Shown piece by piece: positions 62,529 to 64,000 of a DNA stretch of 64,000 bases. Under the pieces are notes generated by a model. It worked only from the letters and a program-made list of their open reading frames with translations. It was not told where the DNA came from and made no database searches. How positions within the stretch are numbered: position 1 is the first letter of the stretch; each line of letters starts with the position of its first letter. The position numbers and the translations under genes are program-made. The stretch is taken from NCBI GenBank assembly GCA_015232865.1, contig JADFYU010000008.1, positions 1 to 64,000 on the forward strand. The letters are read 5' to 3'. This DNA is from Magnetococcales bacterium. GTDB taxonomy: Bacteria > Pseudomonadota > Magnetococcia > Magnetococcales > UBA8363.

Positions 62529-63299
62529 TTAAAGCATGATGGAGGTGATAAAGTAGTCACAGATCAGAATAAGGACCGAACTCAAGACCACAGCCGAGGT
62601 GGTGGACTGACTCACCCCTTCCGCGCCCCGTTTGGTGTAGTAGCCCTTAAAGGTGCAGACCCAGGTGATGATCACTCCAAAGCTGACGGCCTTGATCAGA
62701 CCGGTGTTGATGTCGTGCATGACAACAGCGGTCTCAATGCCACCAAAATAAGTGCCCGCACTCAACCCCAACAACTGAACAGCGACCAGATATCCGCCAA
62801 GAATACCGATGACATCAAAAAAGATGGTGAGAATAGGCAGCACGATCAGACCGGCCTGAATACGGGGGGAGACCAAAAACTTCAGGGGGTTGATGCCCAT
62901 GACCTCCAGTGCGTCGATCTGTTCCCGAATCCGCATGATGCCCAGCTCGGCCGTCAAGGCCGACCCCGCACGCCCCGTCACCATCAAACCGGCCAGAACC
63001 GGACCCAATTCACGAATCATGGAGAGCGCAACCGCCTGCCCCAGCAGCGCTTCTGAGCCAAATTTGGATAGGGTATAATAGCCCTGGAGGGCCAAAACCA
63101 TTCCGGCGAACACAGCCGTCAAAACGATCACGAAAAGTGAGCGGATTCCGATAAAGTGTATTTGGCGCAGCACATTGTGCCAGCGAAACGGCAGGGAGAA
63201 AAAAGTTTTCAATACAGCGAGAAGAAACAGAAACATCCGACCTGTTTCTTGGGTGAGGTCAAAGGTGGTTTGACCGATTCTTTGAAAAAAAATGCTCAT
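62529..63299 (-). CDS. mlaE: MlaE-type ABC permease
   Basis: MlaE is the inner-membrane permease of the lipid transporter. The 256-residue product has the family traits FFSLPFRWHNVLRQIHFIGIRSLFVIVLTAVFAGMVLALQGYYTLSKFG, IRELGPVLAGLMVTGRAGSALTAELGIMRIREQIDALEVMGINPLKFLVSPR, and five to six hydrophobic segments. First gene of mlaE-F-D-C. No mlaB (STAS) follows, so it must be elsewhere or absent. Diverges from mlaA by about 320 bases. Confidence 0.94.
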   Translation of the reverse strand: MSIFFQRIGQTTFDLTQETGRMFLFLLAVLKTFFSLPFRWHNVLRQIHFIGIRSLFVIVLTAVFAGMVLALQGYYTLSKFGSEALLGQAVALSMIRELGPVLAGLMVTGRAGSALTAELGIMRIREQIDALEVMGINPLKFLVSPRIQAGLIVLPILTIFFDVIGILGGYLVAVQLLGLSAGTYFGGIETAVVMHDINTGLIKAVSFGVIITWVCTFKGYYTKRGAEGVSQSTTSAVVLSSVLILICDYFITSIML

Positions 63300-63622
63300 C
63301 TGGGTATCATGTCGGAATAATTTTCAGTTTTATTGGCGACCGCTCTCTTTCATGGTGGCCGGGAGAAGTCGTTCACTTTATAAAAAAAATAGGGTATCGT
63401 GGGACCGACACTGAAGAAAATCGGAAGAGCACTCCACAAAAAGCCCTTTTATCTCTTTTGATTATTTGCCGTCGAACCGATAACAATTCCGATACTGAGA
63501 ATCATCTCATCATGCTAATTGTTGCAAACTCGTTAATTATCACTCATCATCTGTCTGTTTGGCAAGGTATAGAAAACGGCAGGAAATGAAAAAAATATTC
63601 ACTTTATTTGGGATTTGAAGAA
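63300..63622. other. Divergent mla promoter region
   Basis: About 320 AT-rich bases between mlaE and mlaA should contain both promoters. No strong operator-like repeat was found. Confidence 0.5.
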
Positions 63623-64000
63623 ATGCGACTCTTTTTTAAAATAATGGTTCTGACCTGTTTCCTGGCTCTGCCCGTCATGGCAAATGTTGCCGAGGGTTTG
63701 GCTGCTGATTCTGTCAACACCGAGCAAAGCGCCTCCTCGGAGCAAGAGGGCGGGATGAAGGATGACATGGACGACGTTTCCGATCCTCTCGAAGGCTGGA
63801 ACCGACTCATGTATACGTTCAACGACATGCTCTACTTTGGCATCATCAAACCTCTGGCGACCCTCTACGCAGCTATTACGCCGGAAGGGTTTCGAATCAA
63901 CGTTAGAAATTTTTTCCACAATCTGGCCATGCCTCAGCACTTTGTCAGCGCCCTTTTACAAGGAGACATTCAAGGGGCCGGTCGTGAATTGGGTCGCTTT
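63623..64000 (+). CDS. mlaA: Outer-membrane lipid asymmetry protein MlaA (VacJ), partial
   Basis: The frame is open from ATG at 63623 (GAAGAA upstream) to the window end, 126 codons without a stop. The product matches MlaA/VacJ: DPLEGWNRLMYTFNDMLYFGIIKPLATLYAAITPEGFRINVRNFFHNLAMPQHFVSALLQGD. The family removes misplaced phospholipids from the outer leaflet. An N-terminal signal sequence (MVLTCFLALPVMA) is present, but the only Cys is at residue 12, inside the hydrophobic core, so the usual lipobox is not evident. The C-terminal half lies beyond the window. Confidence 0.93.
   Translation, partial: MRLFFKIMVLTCFLALPVMANVAEGLAADSVNTEQSASSEQEGGMKDDMDDVSDPLEGWNRLMYTFNDMLYFGIIKPLATLYAAITPEGFRINVRNFFHNLAMPQHFVSALLQGDIQGAGRELGRF

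Overview
The window is bacterial chromosome with dense, mostly intact genes. The gene content points to a diazotrophic Gram-negative proteobacterium: molybdenum nitrogenase with DraT control, an Mla lipid-transport system, an O-GlcNAc-type TPR glycosyltransferase, and several PAS/GGDEF/chemoreceptor proteins. The nif order H-D-K-T-Y-E-N-X resembles Azotobacter-type clusters. The signalling and TPR genes would also suit an alphaproteobacterium or a magnetotactic coccus (Magnetococcia). I cannot fix the genus from sequence alone.

Layout. 1-0.9 kb: an IS1634/IS4-type transposase remnant and a tRNA-Leu(CAA). 1-9 kb: an orphan OmpR-type response regulator, a membrane-anchored H-type-lectin-like protein, a spermidine-synthase-like protein, a SUV3-type helicase, an MBL-fold hydrolase and a secreted LamG-like protein. 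9.5-25 kb: the nitrogen-fixation island. draT and a small companion gene face left; nifH-D-K-T-Y and nifE-N-X-DUF269-fdxB-modB-modC-nifV-nifZ, plus two small genes, face right. Sigma-54 (-24/-12) elements and NifA-type upstream sequences are visible before nifH and nifE, and a mirror-image sigma-54 element faces draT. nifA, nifB, nifU/S, draG and modA are not in the window. 25-33 kb: a very large hybrid histidine kinase, a REC-GGDEF diguanylate cyclase overlapping it by 4 bp, and a chemoreceptor with two zinc-binding CZB-type modules. 33-43 kb: a stand-alone C-A-T-TE peptide synthetase beside a VTT/DedA-like membrane protein, a B12-binding radical SAM protein, a cNMP-patatin protein, a methyltransferase, HspQ and a small CopD-like membrane protein. 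44-51 kb: htpG, a membrane protein, an AFG1/ZapE ATPase and a TPR-SPINDLY transferase. 51-54.5 kb: znuA / zur-znuC-znuB with a Zur-box candidate between the divergent genes. 54.6-60 kb: an OEP/SPOR lipoprotein, a heme-motif diguanylate cyclase and a secreted hypothetical protein. 60-64 kb: mlaC-D-F-E, with a divergent mlaA cut by the window end.

Two themes cross regions. First, a family of imperfect palindromes with a CCTAG(A/G)TTCGGCAGTTG-type terminus is scattered through the window (full copies at 57.4, 15.6 and 54.5 kb; half copies at 8.9, 39.4, 44.1, 51.1 and 52.2 kb). In the best copy the two arms differ mainly by changes that keep G-U pairs in + strand RNA, so it may be maintained as an RNA hairpin. 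Second, two paralogous genes of about 100 codons, one behind draT and one near the end of the nif operon, form a nitrogen-fixation-linked family that I cannot name.
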